The translations under genes and the position numbers were made by a program. 64,000 nucleotides of DNA from Candidula unifasciata (lineage: Eukaryota; Mollusca; Gastropoda; Stylommatophora; Geomitridae): positions 139,079 to 203,078 of the forward strand of contig CAJHNH020002693.1 of NCBI GenBank assembly GCA_905116865.2. Reading direction: 5' to 3'. The notes beneath the pieces were generated by a model. That model did no database searches and had not been told where the DNA came from. It was given only the letters and a program-made list of their open reading frames with translations. Shown in pieces: positions 11,219 to 22,800 of the stretch. Each line of letters opens with the position of its first letter. Position 1 is the stretch's first letter.

Positions 11219-11324
11219 AAGAAAGAAGAAGAAGAAGAAGAAGAAGAAGAAGAAGAAGAAGAAGAAGAAGAAGAAGAAGAAGAAGAAGAAGAAGAAGAAG
11301 AAGAAGAAGAAGAAGAAGAAGAAG

Positions 11325-11354
<30 letters not shown>
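11219..11354. repeat. (GAA)n microsatellite, LINE tail
   Basis: About 45 uninterrupted GAA triplets directly following the LINE 3' end at 10880-11217. Poly-Glu, poly-Lys and poly-Leu frames across it are artefacts. Confidence 0.97.
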
Positions 11355-11355
<1 letters not shown>

Positions 11356-11514
11356 GAAGAACCTTTTTGCACGCCTTCAAAGCCAGTACCGGCATGTTCC
11401 GGAGTCTTTACCGGATTTTCAGGTTTTGAACAACGGATCAACATCATGGCACCCAAAAGTGCTCCATTTTTCTTCTAACTCAAGTCTGAGTCCGAAGAAG
11501 CACAGTGCACAAGC

Positions 11515-11795
11515 TCTGTAGCACCGGCAAGGATCCTGAAATACTTTGGGTAGATTTCTAACTCCAAATTTTGCCCGGGCGGCGCCGTTAGGCTAATCTT
11601 TTCGATTTCCAACTGCCATGGGATTTTTTTACGCGCGCAACAATGCACACGGGCGTCCGATCTCACTACCCAGAGACCAGGGGTAACTACTGGAAGTCCA
11701 AGTCCACGTAAAAAATCCCAGTTCTTACCCGGGATTGAACCCGGAACCTCTAGCACTCGAGGCGGACACCATGACTCGAGACAACGCAGCCCCCT
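11515..11795 (-). repeat. tRNA-derived SINE, family C
   Basis: On the minus strand it starts near 11795 with GGGGCTGCGTTGTCTCGAG and has a strong box B, GGTTCAATCCC. A body without coding potential follows. Single copy in this window. Confidence 0.6.
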
Positions 11796-12203
11796 CCTCC
11801 CACCCCCGGCGTCTTTACCAGATACTATTTGGTGATATCTATTTGTTTGATTCTGATTTTATTTTCTCTCCTAAATCCGCATCGTAAAGTATTCCTTTGA
11901 ATACCAGAAAAGTCCGATTGTTCTCGCATTGTAGCTTGAACGACAGATTCATCCGTTAAGTTTGCTTATGTGTTTTCTGCAGGCGCGCGGTAAAACAGGG
12001 AATGATAAATCCAGCCCTAGACAGATTTCTCCGAACAACGGACCGGCAGAAAAAGACAGCTTAATGTGACGTTAAACATAACCCACATAGCTACTGAATG
12101 TCGCATGGTTGGTTGTTTTGACTTGTATATGGCTTGCTTGTCGAGGCTTTGTTCTTTTTTTATCTGCTGATTTGTTTTTAAATACATTTTGTTACATTTT
12201 GTA

Positions 12204-12490
<287 letters not shown>

Positions 12491-13300
12491 GTTATGCCTA
12501 GTGGCACATGAGGCTTCAGAGGGGACTTTCCATGCTTCCTTGTCCTGTGCAAATCTTCAGTGCATGTTTTTCCATGTCAGATATGCCGCACTCAGGTCAC
12601 TTTTCCATCGTTTGTCGTCTCCGTGTAGTTTTTGACGTCCTTTGTTTTCTCTTTCCCTCTGGTGTCGCATGGGAGAATTTTGTGTGGCGCAGGATCATTT
12701 TCTCATAACGTGGCCAACTTTCCATCTTAGTTGTCATCTGTCTAAGTTTCTTGTGTTGGACTTGAAGTAGTTTAGTTTTTAGATTGTACTGAAATTTTAT
12801 AATTCCCTAGTTTCTTGGTTCCCATTCTGGTGTCCATAAAGAAGAAATGGAGAATAATGAATTCCATAATATCGTAACATTTTCCATAGACCGTCTCTAT
12901 GGACGCTGTCAAAAGCTTTCTCAAAGTCCACAAAATTAATATATATACTTCTCTGCCATTCATTGCATTGTTCTGAAATGTTACGTATGGCGAAGATGTG
13001 CTCTGTTGTTCCTCTGCTCTTTCTTAATCCTGCTTGTTCCACTCGTAGGAATTTATGTACTCCTTTTTCAAGCCTCATTATAATGATTTTACAAAATATT
13101 TTGCTTGGTACAGAGAGTAGAGTAATTCCCCTCCAATTATTGCAGTCTAAGTCTCCTTTTTGGGGGATTTGGACTATTGTTCATTCAGTCCAGTCATCAG
13201 GCAACACTTCTCTTTCCCATATATCCTTGAACAATGGTTCTAGAATGCTAGCAGTTGTGTTGGGATCTACTTTGAGAAATTATGCTGGCAGTTCGACCAC
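12491..13300 (-). mobile_element. LINE fragment: reverse transcriptase remains plus 3' end
   Basis: On the minus strand 13078-12797 translates with EQAGLRKSRGTTEHIF and NFVDFEKAFDSVHRDGLWK, the RT palm region of a CR1/RTE-like element. The 12491-12760 part matches the LINE 3' end at 48120-48410. Internal sequence between the RT and the 3' end is deleted and several stops are present. Confidence 0.82.
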
Positions 13301-13494
13301 CACTACAGCTACTGGATATTGGATATACATACTGGATAAAAATATATAACACTGGATATGAAATCTCTTTCCACCAGAGCTCTACCCATTACTGTTATTA
13401 TATTACATTATCCTATTGTCATTTAATCATCAGAGTTTCCAGTTTATTCCTCTATTCTGTGCACTTTATGACACGCACGCACGCGTGCGCGCGT

Positions 13495-13531
<37 letters not shown>
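13495..13531. repeat. (CA)n microsatellite
   Basis: Alternating CA run preceded by a CG/CA-rich stretch (acgcacgcacgcgtgcgcgc), ending just before the DNA-transposon-like terminus at 13534. Confidence 0.95.
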
Positions 13532-13533
<2 letters not shown>

Positions 13534-13535
<2 letters not shown>

Positions 13536-14306
13536 GTGGAACCCTAACATTCGTCATTAATCCGTTCATGAGGGAAGGGCGATTATTTTAAAAAAGACGA
13601 ATATCAAACGAGTTTTTTCCCAATTCCAATTCATTAGCCATAGTTTACTCCGTTCTCTGCATTTGATTATGACTATCTATTCTTTAATAAATGGAGTGGG
13701 AAAATTACTCCAAGATCGATCTTGGAAATCATTGCAAATACATTTACACATTAACCACTGTATTTGTTATTATTATGACATATATTTACTCGACCCCATG
13801 GCCTACATAAAAACATAAATAAAATCAAAGAAAAAAAAACCTTTCGGATAAAAAAAAAATGACTATTGTTTGGGAGCGGAATCACCTTCCATTACGACAT
13901 CAGGTAATGTCACTTCGGTATTTCATGTCCTGGGAATTCGTCAGCATTTCACTGGTACTTTTTTTTCAAAGAAAATTTTTTTTTTTCAATTGTTAGAACG
14001 TGTCCAAACTCGTTGACATCAAATGAATCAATACACTTATTAACTATAGCGATGTTTGAGTGCCATTTCTTGAGGAAAACTAGCATTTTTACCAAAGTGG
14101 ACAGCCAAGGTGGACAACCTTAATTTCAGCACAGTCCTTTATCTCCTTTTTCCTCGTCTCATGACTCGCCACCCACGTTAGAGGAATGACGAATATTGAC
14201 TTTTCGGACGAATATGAAACAAACAAAAACGAAAAAAAACAGGACACATTTGTTTCCCTTTAAAATAAGACGAATATTGGTGTTAACGAATATTAGAGTT
14301 CTGTGG
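13534..14306. mobile_element. Non-autonomous pogo/Tigger-like DNA transposon
   Basis: The left end is CAGTGGAACCCTAACATTCG. The right end on the opposite strand is CACAGAACTCTAATATTCG, so imperfect terminal inverted repeats bound about 770 bp, and further GACGAATAT words lie inside both ends. The CAGT..AACC start is typical of pogo/Tigger elements of the Tc1/mariner superfamily. No transposase frame is left. The right flank begins TATA, consistent with a TA target site. Confidence 0.6.
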
Positions 14307-14447
14307 TATATACATTTTGCAAGGACACCGACGAAGAAAGGACATTGGAATAGGGGTTAAAGGAAGCTGTCTAATCTCCTTGCAAAATTATTGGGGAAAA
14401 GGGGAGGGGCGGGGTGAGCTCCGAGGTACTAGCGCTCCTGATATACC

Positions 14448-14450
<3 letters not shown>

Positions 14451-14533
<83 letters not shown>
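14451..14533. repeat. (TA)n microsatellite
   Basis: Uninterrupted TA run of more than 80 bp in the intergenic region. Confidence 0.97.
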
Positions 14534-14536
<3 letters not shown>

Positions 14537-14769
14537 GACAGATAATGTATTGATCGGCACTCATGGGAAGAAGTAGAAAGATAGGACACAACAGACGACA
14601 TAATATTTCAAATCTCTAGTCACCGTGCCAGGAATCTAACATTTCACCTCCAAATGGCGTGTGCGCCTCGGTATGGTAACATGTGTGTACTAATAACTGA
14701 CCAGTTAGGCACCCCAAAAACGGTGTCTTCATTGGCCATGTAGTTACATAAACTTCCCGTCCTTTTTAG

Positions 14770-14960
14770 GATGAAATTTTTAGTTATATTGAAGCCCCAC
14801 CCTGACTCTTGACAGGGGCCGCAATATAGTCCGGCCATAAATATGGCCTAATGGCTGAACGCGGTTTCTGGGACATTTCCACGGTTGATCCTCATCAACA
14901 TGGTGGCACTTTGTGTCATCGGGTGTTTATCGCTTGTGTGATGTCCTAGTGGGGTATAAT
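14770..14960 (-). repeat. Interspersed repeat, family F
   Basis: Minus-orientation copy with gccccaccctgac, cgcggtttctggg, actttgtgtcatcggg and tgtttatcgcttg. Confidence 0.8.
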
Positions 14961-15829
14961 GTACTACTACTATCGTGTAAGGAGTCTAGGCCAGGATTTC
15001 TACGCCTCCTTGATGAACGGTTAGTGTACAGCTTATCGTAAACTCCTGGTTTCCTCAATCTACATGTTTCCCATTTCAGTGCTTGTTTTCTGATGCTTTT
15101 TTTAAAATTGGAATTACTATATTTATAATTCGTACACTCACTCAATTCCAGTAGCAGCAGCTCGACTACAGCCACTGTTGACCATTTATGCATTGTGTTA
15201 GAATGGGAAAACCTGGGGGCTTTCAAGATTTTCGAATGTTGTTTTCCCAGCGAACCCTGGGTCACCTTGGAGGTTGAAGTTCACTGGTTCTTGGCTTCCC
15301 ATGCCTGCTGTGGTGACCCATTCTATCCCATTCTGCATACATGTCCAAAGCATCGTAAATGTGACTGATCCACTCGATGTTGCAAGACCTGGGTTTCAAG
15401 ATCATGCCGTATTGTTTGGGTGCTAATTGTGTCCCTCTTGTCATTTGGACTACATTTACAACAGACACCTCCTTTCTGAAGCCAAAAACTTTTTTTTTTT
15501 TTTTAGGAAGGAAAAAAAAAACGCACCTCACGAAAGATGAAATACCTTGGTCCTGATAGATTTCATCCGGTGTAGCGTTGGGTTAGACGCTCGTCAGTCG
15601 CCCTAAAGTTCTTTGGCTCGAATTCTAAACTAGGTGGCACCCAGATCGACCAAGCCTAAAATGGCTACCATGTACTTTCCATAATAGTAAAAGTAGCCAG
15701 GTAATTGTGGCCGCATCACGCACCGAACAGTCTATTAAGATTATGAGACAAGCATAATTTTCTGATATGCCATTTTTGCTACAAGGGTTCTTTACAGTTT
15801 TTTATATGGAATCCCATTGTGGTTTAGAA

Positions 15830-16340
15830 AGAACAGTAAATTTTTTCTTCATCTTCTTTCGTTCGCTTGAAATAGATTATCTGTATCTGCAATGCTGTCT
15901 TTAGTATGAAATTCACTGTCTTTTGTAATTCACTCAGCGACCCGTAAAGTTTGGCTTGCACCGGTGTTTCTCTTGGCCAAAAGTTTTACTTTGATGTGTT
16001 GTATTTGGGACAGTCATGGAGGACATGATCTGTTGTCTCAGGTGCCAATCTACATTTGCACATGGTTGATTCGCTGAGTTTTAAATTGTGCGTACATGAG
16101 GCTATGAAGTCGACTGTGTCCTGCTCTAAGGCATAGACCTTCCGACCCTCAGGTGAGCTCTGCCCGCAAACCACAGCGACTGCCTGTGTCACATGTACTG
16201 TCTATCATTGCCGTTACAGGCACTTCTTCATGCCATGACGAGTTATGTGTTACCCTCACAGCACTCCGGAGACGTTCATGGGTGCTCAAGTTCCCTATTC
16301 AGCATACAATCAGCGTCCCGCGGTTAATAGAGCCAGTCTT
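15830..16340 (-). mobile_element. LINE C-terminal fragment with zinc-knuckle-like motif
   Basis: The minus-strand frame 16192-15986 includes CKCRLAPETTDHVLHDCP, the Cys-rich tail found after the RT or RNase H of several non-LTR elements. A second copy of the same family lies at 40740-41220. Confidence 0.65.
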
Positions 16341-16429
16341 GTGCCGGGTAACACGACTTCTTGTACGCCCAGTGTACCTCTCGTGCCCAGCTGTGCATAG
16401 CTTTACTCCACCAAAATGATGATTTCTTC

Positions 16430-16790
16430 ACCTAAATTACCATCTTCGCTGAATGTTGTTTCCAGATATGAAAACCTAGATTCTTGTTTAATGCTTTCGC
16501 ACTCTACTGCTGTATAAGGATTCTGCTTCTTTTGTTCCTATTGACATTATTGCTGTCTTTTCAGTGTTGATTCTTATATTATTTGTTTTACATTCTTCAT
16601 TCATGGCTGTGACTTGTAATTTCATGACTGTCTTTGCTTTCAAGACCTGGTTATCAGCAAAGAGTAATATTCTGATGTTACTGTATTTACGTCCCTGAGT
16701 TTGACTTCCTTGCATACACTATTGATCTATGTGATAAACATATATTTTTATTATCAATTTTATTTCTGAGTACATTTTTTTCCCCAGACA
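16430..16790 (-). mobile_element. LINE reverse-transcriptase fragment
   Basis: The minus-strand frame 16715-16488 reads ILLFADNQVLKAKTVMKLQ then RINTEKTAIMSIG, the RT segment around the YADD box. The box itself is mutated to FADN. Confidence 0.7.
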
Positions 16791-17059
16791 TCTTCATTAT
16801 GATTTGTATCTGTTTATGGTGCTCTTGTCAGTCTTCTATAAATCTACACCTCAGCAGTTTCCGCATCATGTCTCACTATGCTGACTGTCCAAATAAGCAC
16901 ACACACGCACGGACACACACACAAAACATCCATTTCAAATGATTATGTGCCCACTTCAACAATAGTTGTCAAATGGGTAACAGGAAATTTCTGGGGAAGT
17001 AAAGGCCGTCAGTATGAATTTGACCACATCATCCATATAGAGCTATTTAGTCTATAAAA

Positions 17060-17470
17060 TATGAATCTGGCATCCTCATATAGCAGGTTCTTTGCAGAAC
17101 ATCGCTCTCATTGCGGTCTGCCTGATATAAACACGGTCTCTTGCCATCTCTCGCGCCTCTTGTACTTTTATTTTTAAAGAATCACTTATATCCTATGCCT
17201 ATCTTCGTGTTTGTCGGCCTTTGTCCCTCCTTCCTGGTACCATGCTTTTTGCTATTATTGTTTCCAGTCCACCATAGCACTTGATATGACTATGCCAGCT
17301 TCTGAGACAAGACGCTGTTTATTAGCCAATCTTTCTTAATGGTCTGATCTTTTTAAATATCAGTATTTCTTCTCTTCTTTGTCCAAGATATTCTGAGAAT
17401 CGTTCTATAGAATTTCAGCTAAAAAGCCTTTATTTTCTTTATTCCTTAAGCACCGTAGGAGAATTGGCTC
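17060..17470 (-). mobile_element. LINE 3' end, same family as 25745-26220
   Basis: Shares gcaggttctttgcagaac, gcggtctgcctga and the segment encoding a GRRGRGRPKRR-type C-terminus with the better preserved copy at 25745-26220. Decayed frame. Confidence 0.75.
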
Positions 17471-17514
17471 ATAAACATCCTTGCTGAAAGCTGAGGTACG
17501 GTGGCCATGTTAAA

Positions 17515-17765
17515 CGTCATCGTGGCCTGAAGAGATTGGTAATGGCGGGTGTAGTTTCAGGAAACAGAGACAGAGCTAGACTCCGCGAAGATGAATACAG
17601 GATACTGAAGATGCATTGGTTATGAAAGCACACAGGGCTGGGGAATAGGCTAGATAAAGAGACATTCAGGCATGCTTTGACGAGGGTGAGGTACAATGTG
17701 CCTTTGTGCCACTGGCGTAAAAAGGGTCCTTTACTTCTCATTCTTTTTAAACTCATACACTAGTT
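17515..17765 (+). mobile_element. LINE 3' end fragment, plus orientation
   Basis: The translation has RGLKRLVMAGVVSGNRDRARL and then LTRVRYNVPLCHWRK, a decayed relative of the minus-strand LINE next to it. Adjacent opposite-orientation fragments suggest nested or neighbouring insertions. Confidence 0.55.
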
Positions 17766-17767
17766 TG

Positions 17768-18175
17768 GAGAGATGAAGCCTTATTATGGGTTTTCGAAAA
17801 AAGTCTTACGGCGAATCTTTGGACCCATCAAAGATGCAAACAACAGTGAATGGAGAGCGAGAAGCAACAACGAAATTCATAATCTGTGTAAATCATTTTT
17901 GATCATTGGCATCATGAGAGCTAATAGACTGAAATGGTTGGGGCATATTGAAAGAATGTCAGATGACAGAGAAGTAAAAACTGTATACAAGAGGGAGATG
18001 AATGGCTGAAGACCACAAGGCAGACCAAGAAGAATATGGAGAGATACTGTCCAGACAGACGTGCAAACACTTGGTGTCACGAACAGGAAAGAGAAGGGCA
18101 ACCAGAGAGATGAATGGAGGCGGATGACACCTGCAGCAATGACCCTCAACGAAGACACTAGTTTATAGCTACATG
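17768..18175 (+). mobile_element. LINE C-terminal fragment
   Basis: The frame from 17773 includes VLRRIFGPIKDANNSEWRAR and NRLKWLGHIERMSDDREV. Past an in-frame stop, gcagaccaagaagaatatgg continues the RGRPR-W C-terminal motif. A second member lies at 44830-45130 on the minus strand. Confidence 0.82.
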
Positions 18176-18629
18176 AGAACTCAGTTGCCTGCCAGCCTGG
18201 CGGCTAAAGGTTTAAATCCTCACTGAAAACATTTTTAAAAGATGGACCTATGTTGTCAGGTCAACTGTGCCTTAAACTGGTACCAAGAAATGTCATTGGA
18301 AGTAACGGAAACCGACAGGGTACTGATAATACCATTGAATGCCAGTTGTTGAACTAAATCTGGAGTTAACACCTTGTGACCTTTTACCTTAAGGTTTGGG
18401 AGTGGGAGCTTCCCCTCTTCACTCCATACAATATTTTTCACAATGTTTGTATGCGCATTACATATACTTGAGTATGTGTTTGGGACGTGTGTGTGTTACG
18501 TACGACTGAGTGTGTCTCAGGTGTGCATATGTGTGTGTCCGATGGCATTACATACGCTTAAGTGTATATTAGGAACATGTATGTGTACTGTGTAAATGTG
18601 TGAATATACCTTTTGTATGTGTTTTTATA

Positions 18630-18915
18630 GGGAGTCGCCGTGGCAGAGCGGCTAGACGCGCGCCGCGGATCGGAAGGACGTGGGTTCGCTCTCTGGCGGA
18701 GACGGACTTTTCTTCAAAAATGACCTTGGCTTCCAGGTCGACCCAGCCTTGAGTGAGTACCCGGTGCAATCCCGGAAAGTAGAGGCGGCCGGCGTGATGC
18801 TGACCACATCACCCATCTTGTGCCGTTGGTCTATAAAAATATAAGTCTAGCCCTATATGCCCTATACGCCTAAAGGCGTGGAAAGAGTCCTGTACTCCTT
18901 TACTTTACTTACTAT
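18630..18915 (+). repeat. tRNA-derived SINE, family B, best-preserved copy
   Basis: The head starts GGAGTCGCCGTGGCAGAGCGG with a Leu/Ser-tRNA-like box A (TGGCAGAGCGGC) and box B-like GTGGGTTCGCTCTC. A body of about 200 bp (gaccttggcttccaggtc, gcggccggcgtgatgctg, ctataaaaatataag) follows and ends aaagagtcctgtactcc and tttactt repeats. Eleven copies in this window make it the most abundant family here. Confidence 0.88.
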
Positions 18916-18949
18916 GTGTTTTTATTTTCTCATATTGCAGAACGCTGCT

Positions 18950-19195
18950 GTATTGTAGTTGCTAGACATCCAGCCGAAATATCTCAAGTTCGAATACAAA
19001 TCATAGAAGTTGGGTTTTTTGTTGTTGTTTTAAACTGACTTTTGCTCCCAGGTTGATCAAGTCTAAATGGGTACCAGAAAATGGTCTGGAAAGTAAAGGC
19101 GGCTGTCATAATACTGACCTTGTCACTCACTGAGTGCAAAATTTCTTTAAAGGTATGTGTCTAGCATCATGTGTCTGATGCTTTTCTCGCAAAAA
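18950..19195 (+). repeat. tRNA-derived SINE, family B, decayed copy
   Basis: Box B-like aagttcgaatac near 18990-19000, then cccaggttgatcaagtc, ggaaagtaaaggcgg and gtcactcactgag as in the other copies. Confidence 0.75.
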
Positions 19196-19654
19196 AGTGT
19201 CTTTTTTATTATTGTGTTTCTCTTTTACTTTTTTTAAAAGGGGAAAACATATTCCTAATGATTGCATTGTTCTTATGAAAGTTGTTTTTACTTCCACAGT
19301 AAATAAATATGTACTACGTGCTATTTATACCTATTGTATGACTAAAACTGAAAATAAAATTTTACTTATTCATCTGTGTACACATTGTTATGATTTTGTA
19401 AAAATCCATGATTGTGATACTTGTCAAACTATATAATACATTTAGAATGTGGGTTGGAATGTTTTATATGTGGGCTCTAGATGTCCCACCCCAACCCAAA
19501 TCTTTTAGTCAGTCCCTGCAAGTAGCAACATTATCAATCCTAGCTAATTTGGTAGGAGCCTTTTTTTTTAAACCTGCTGGTATAGCTGTTAAAAAGCCAC
19601 CTGGTGAGGCACAGTAACACAAAGTATTATTTTAAATAAATTATGCACCATGGG

Positions 19655-20110
19655 TTAGTCAGAAAAAATTTTCCATACACGAGCATCCAATTTCTCAACT
19701 AGGTGGAGAATGATGTCCGCAAAAAAGAACTGTGGCTGCTCACTGAACCAAATGTTTATTGAATTAAATACATCTGCATTCGTGTGAAATATGTAGTACC
19801 CATTGAGAACACATCTTTTGATATTGCGGTTCTTATAAAAAAAACATGTGAATTGTCCCAGCTGACACAGCAAATTTTTCACAAGCGAATGTATGCTTCG
19901 AGAATGGTTCACATATATTGCTACATCAATTTTACCGGTTGTTTTATTCCCCTTCCTGTTTCAACAACATTCACATGACCTGGTCATGGAAGATCTGTAA
20001 TGAACTCCCACCCTTTCTGAAACAAAGGGGCCCAGTGTGTAACTGTTTTCTTTGACTCATATTTGTTGCCATACGCTTCCTGCATTCGTCGATGACCATT
20101 TACTAGTTAA
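19655..20110 (-). pseudogene. Mariner-like transposase fossil with internal deletion
   Basis: On the minus strand the upstream part reads YESKKTVTHWAPLFQKGWE and VVETGRGIKQ, resembling the N-terminal helix-turn-helix of mariner transposases. The frame 19912-19655 ends INIWFSEQPQFFFADIILHLVEK, resembling the C-terminus of the same proteins. The catalytic DD(D/E) core between them is missing, and stops and deletions are present. Called from motif recall. Confidence 0.5.
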
Positions 20111-20329
20111 CATCCTTCAAATGAAAGAAACTGAAAGAACGCTTTTTTGAGGGATTTTGGACCATACTCTCAGTGGTCAGAACCAGAATCTGAGCATCAT
20201 GGGATGATAAGCTTGTGCTCTTTTATTCATTTGTTAGTCCTTGTCGTAGAACTAGGACATGGTTATGTTCAACGCTCACAATTCCCTGCCGTGCAACATA
20301 AACAGGTGTCAAATGAATGCTCTTGTAGT

Positions 20330-20470
20330 ACATCCCCAAAAAGAAAAATTGGTTGCTGCCACTCCTCTAGGAGGTAAGCTACTTTATGATAAAGTGGACA
20401 TAATAAAGGCTCTTTGGGATCAAGTGGACAGAACAGTGGAACAGACAGACTGTCCAACACTCACTTCCAT
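20330..20470 (+). mobile_element. LINE RNase H-region fragment
   Basis: The segment PLGGKLLYDKVDIIKALW resembles APLGGELIHDKADVVKAL in the longer RNase H fragment at 21600-21960. Confidence 0.55.
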
Positions 20471-20569
20471 AAGCTTTATATTCACTCTTAAGAACTGTCT
20501 TTTTCACTCAGATGTTACAAATACAATAAATATTACAGATCATGTAGTAATGTGAATGGGAAGCTGCAA

Positions 20570-20860
20570 TAGCAACTTGGCTAGACACCCACCTGCTGGA
20601 CAATGGTTCAATTCAAATCTTTGTGTACACCGACTGTCAACAGAAAGTTCTGGTTGTCTGTCCACCTCTTGACTTTAGTCTTGTTGCAGAACCTGAGTGT
20701 TGTGTGCATTTCCATTTTACAGATCTGACTTAGTGTATGCAGATTATTGGTTCCATACCTCTTAGTCAGATGCACTGCGGCTTCAAAGAAGCACCCTAGT
20801 TAGTCTACTCTTATGACATGCTTGTTGGGAAGGCAGTGGATTTTTTTCTTGTTTTCCCCA
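20570..20860 (+). repeat. Interspersed repeat, family H
   Basis: Contains agaaagttctggttgtctg, ttgttgcagaacctgagtg, tccattttacagatctgac and ggaaggcagtgg, the ordered words of family H copies elsewhere. A tRNA box B-like ggttcaattcaaatc lies just upstream. Confidence 0.7.
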
Positions 20861-20996
20861 ATGCGGAACATATGGTTAAATATGCATTGAGTCAGGGGTT
20901 TCCTCTTTCAGAATTGAGCTTGATTTTTAGCTCAACACAGTCTGAAATAAGTATCAGGTAATGTAATAGAAGGGTCTAATAAAAGAAAGTGTGGGT

Positions 20997-21018
20997 GGGG
21001 GGGGGGGGGGGGGGGGGG
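20997..21018. repeat. Poly-G run (22 bp)
   Basis: Uninterrupted G homopolymer in intergenic sequence. Confidence 0.95.
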
Positions 21019-21079
21019 CAACATAATTACATTATCCAGTCAATCAATCTATCTGCATTTACTTTACAGAATATTTCTC

Positions 21080-21500
21080 TGTTCATGGCACACCCGAAAG
21101 TCTCTTTTTCTCAAAGCTGTTTCTCCAACCCTCAATGCTTTCATAGGCAATGCATCTTCAATGTCCTATGTCCACTTTCTAGAAACTGCACTCTCTATCA
21201 CTGTTCTCTTGAGACCATAATGGCGCTTAACATGTCCAAAATACCTCAGTTTTTGTTAGAGGATGCTGTTTACGAGCCAGTTCTCCTTGATTTTTAGGTC
21301 ATGTAGAATGCTGAGATTTGTCTTCTTCTTGGTCCAAGCCATTGTAAGATTCTTCTGTAGCATTTCAGTTCAAAAGCTCTGATTTTATTCTTCAAAAACT
21401 GAGCAAGAGTCTATGACTCGCATCCATAAGTTGCATTGGGAAGGATGCATGATCTCAAAGTTTGTACTTCGTCTTGCTTACAGGTGATATGCCATAGGTC
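21080..21500 (-). mobile_element. LINE 3' region fragment
   Basis: Related to 17060-17470 and 25745-26220: shares the ordered words for the region read as gaaatgctacag, atccttacaatggc and gcgccattatgg on the minus strand. Strongly decayed. Confidence 0.55.
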
Positions 21501-21599
21501 AGTGGGAATTGTTCCATACAAATTATGAGTCTACCATCGTATGTGTGATGCGCCACTGGCCTAGAAAGTGTACTTCAATTTACGTACTTACTTATACTT

Positions 21600-21960
21600 T
21601 GGATCTTTTTTCCAGGCCATGCCGGCATGGTGGGTAATAAACAGGCAGACAGATTGGCTGGATCTGCCCCACTGGGTGGTGAATTGATACATGACAAGGC
21701 AGATGTGGTCAAAGCCCTTTAGGAACTAGCAACGGAATCAGTAGAGAAAGAAAATTATCATGGCCTGGGGAGAATGAGACACCTTGGTGTAACCAGAGGC
21801 TCTGGCCGGCTCCCTACACTCAGAGGAAAGGCAAGACAGAAATATAACCAGACTGTGACCGGTACCATCACTATTGGAACTCTGCGCTAGCTGCTGAAGA
21901 TGAGGACGGAGCATGCATGGGAATGCCCCAAGTGCTGTGATGTCAATCCTTGACTGAACT
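21600..21960 (+). mobile_element. LINE RNase H fragment
   Basis: The translation reads HAGMVGNKQADRLAGSAPLG, the RNase H motif with its conserved Asp, then RGKARQKYNQTVTGTITIGT and HAWECPKCCDV. This is the RNase H plus Cys-rich C-terminus of an RNase H-bearing non-LTR element. One stop interrupts it after KAL. Confidence 0.78.
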
Positions 21961-22304
21961 TAACTCAACTGTAATTAGTCTTTAAAATAAGGTCAAATAT
22001 CCATGATTGTTTGTCGACAAAATTAATTTATGCTTGTTTTTCAGATTCATTAGTTAAGCCTGAATTTAAAAAAAGAAAACACTTATTGCGTATCATAATA
22101 ATTCAAATGTCTTTATTTTCAACTACTAAACTTGCTACATAACATGTTAAAATAAAACACTGAAATAGTCCAAAAGGAAATATGAGAAAGTGTCGAATAA
22201 AAACACAATTCCGAATAAAAGTGTCAAGCGAAATAATCATATTAAAAGTGAAAGCAACACTACATATGGAAGTGGTGGTAGCCTACAAAACCACATCAAG
22301 GAAA

Positions 22305-22490
22305 GTTTTTTTTTCAAACCTGACCTTGGCTCCTAAGTCATCTTAGTCTAAATGAGAACTAGGTAATGTCTTGGGAAGTAAAGGTTGCCGGTGTGATGTT
22401 GACCACAACACTCACTGAGGGCTGATGATACTGTAAAAATATAGGTCTTGAAATATACACCCCTTGGGCTCCTTTAGTTTTTGGTTTTTT
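22305..22490 (+). repeat. tRNA-derived SINE, family B, truncated
   Basis: Starts at a poly-T and then has gaccttggctcctaagtc, gtaaaggttgccggtgtg and ctgtaaaaatataggtc. The tRNA head is missing. Confidence 0.75.
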
Positions 22491-22579
22491 TTTTTTTTTT
22501 GGTTTTAAAACATTACTAGTGAAAGACTTCTATTTATCTAGCTAAAATAGTTTTTCAGACTTTCGATAACAGATTAGGG

Positions 22580-22800
22580 ATCTCTGGGGTGAAGTGGTCA
22601 AGCTGTCTGCTGTGTGCTCTGAAGGTCATGGGTTCGTTTCACGGCGGTGCCATTTAGTTGAGTGCAATTTTTACAAAGATCCGTGCAGATTGTCACCGGA
22701 TCTACAGAGGTTGTGCTCTGTGTGACACTGTTCAGCTGGTTGTTTGCAGAGAGAGACTGAGCTATATGGAATAAAACCATGTGCAATAAAGTTAATCCTC
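22580..22800 (+). repeat. tRNA-derived SINE, family G
   Basis: The head has box A-like ggggtgaagtggtcaagc and box B-like gtcatgggttcgtttcac. The body gctctgtgtgacactg and ccatgtgcaataaag is shared with 40100-40375. Confidence 0.75.

Noticed and set aside
15986..16192. Cellular zinc-finger gene
   Set aside because: The Cys/His pattern is the tail of a LINE polyprotein, and a second copy of the same sequence lies at 40.7-41.2 kb.
18630..18700. Functional tRNA gene
   Set aside because: Box A and box B are present, but the stretch is the head of a multi-copy SINE, and the cloverleaf arms do not pair well enough for a working tRNA. The same applies to the other SINE heads.
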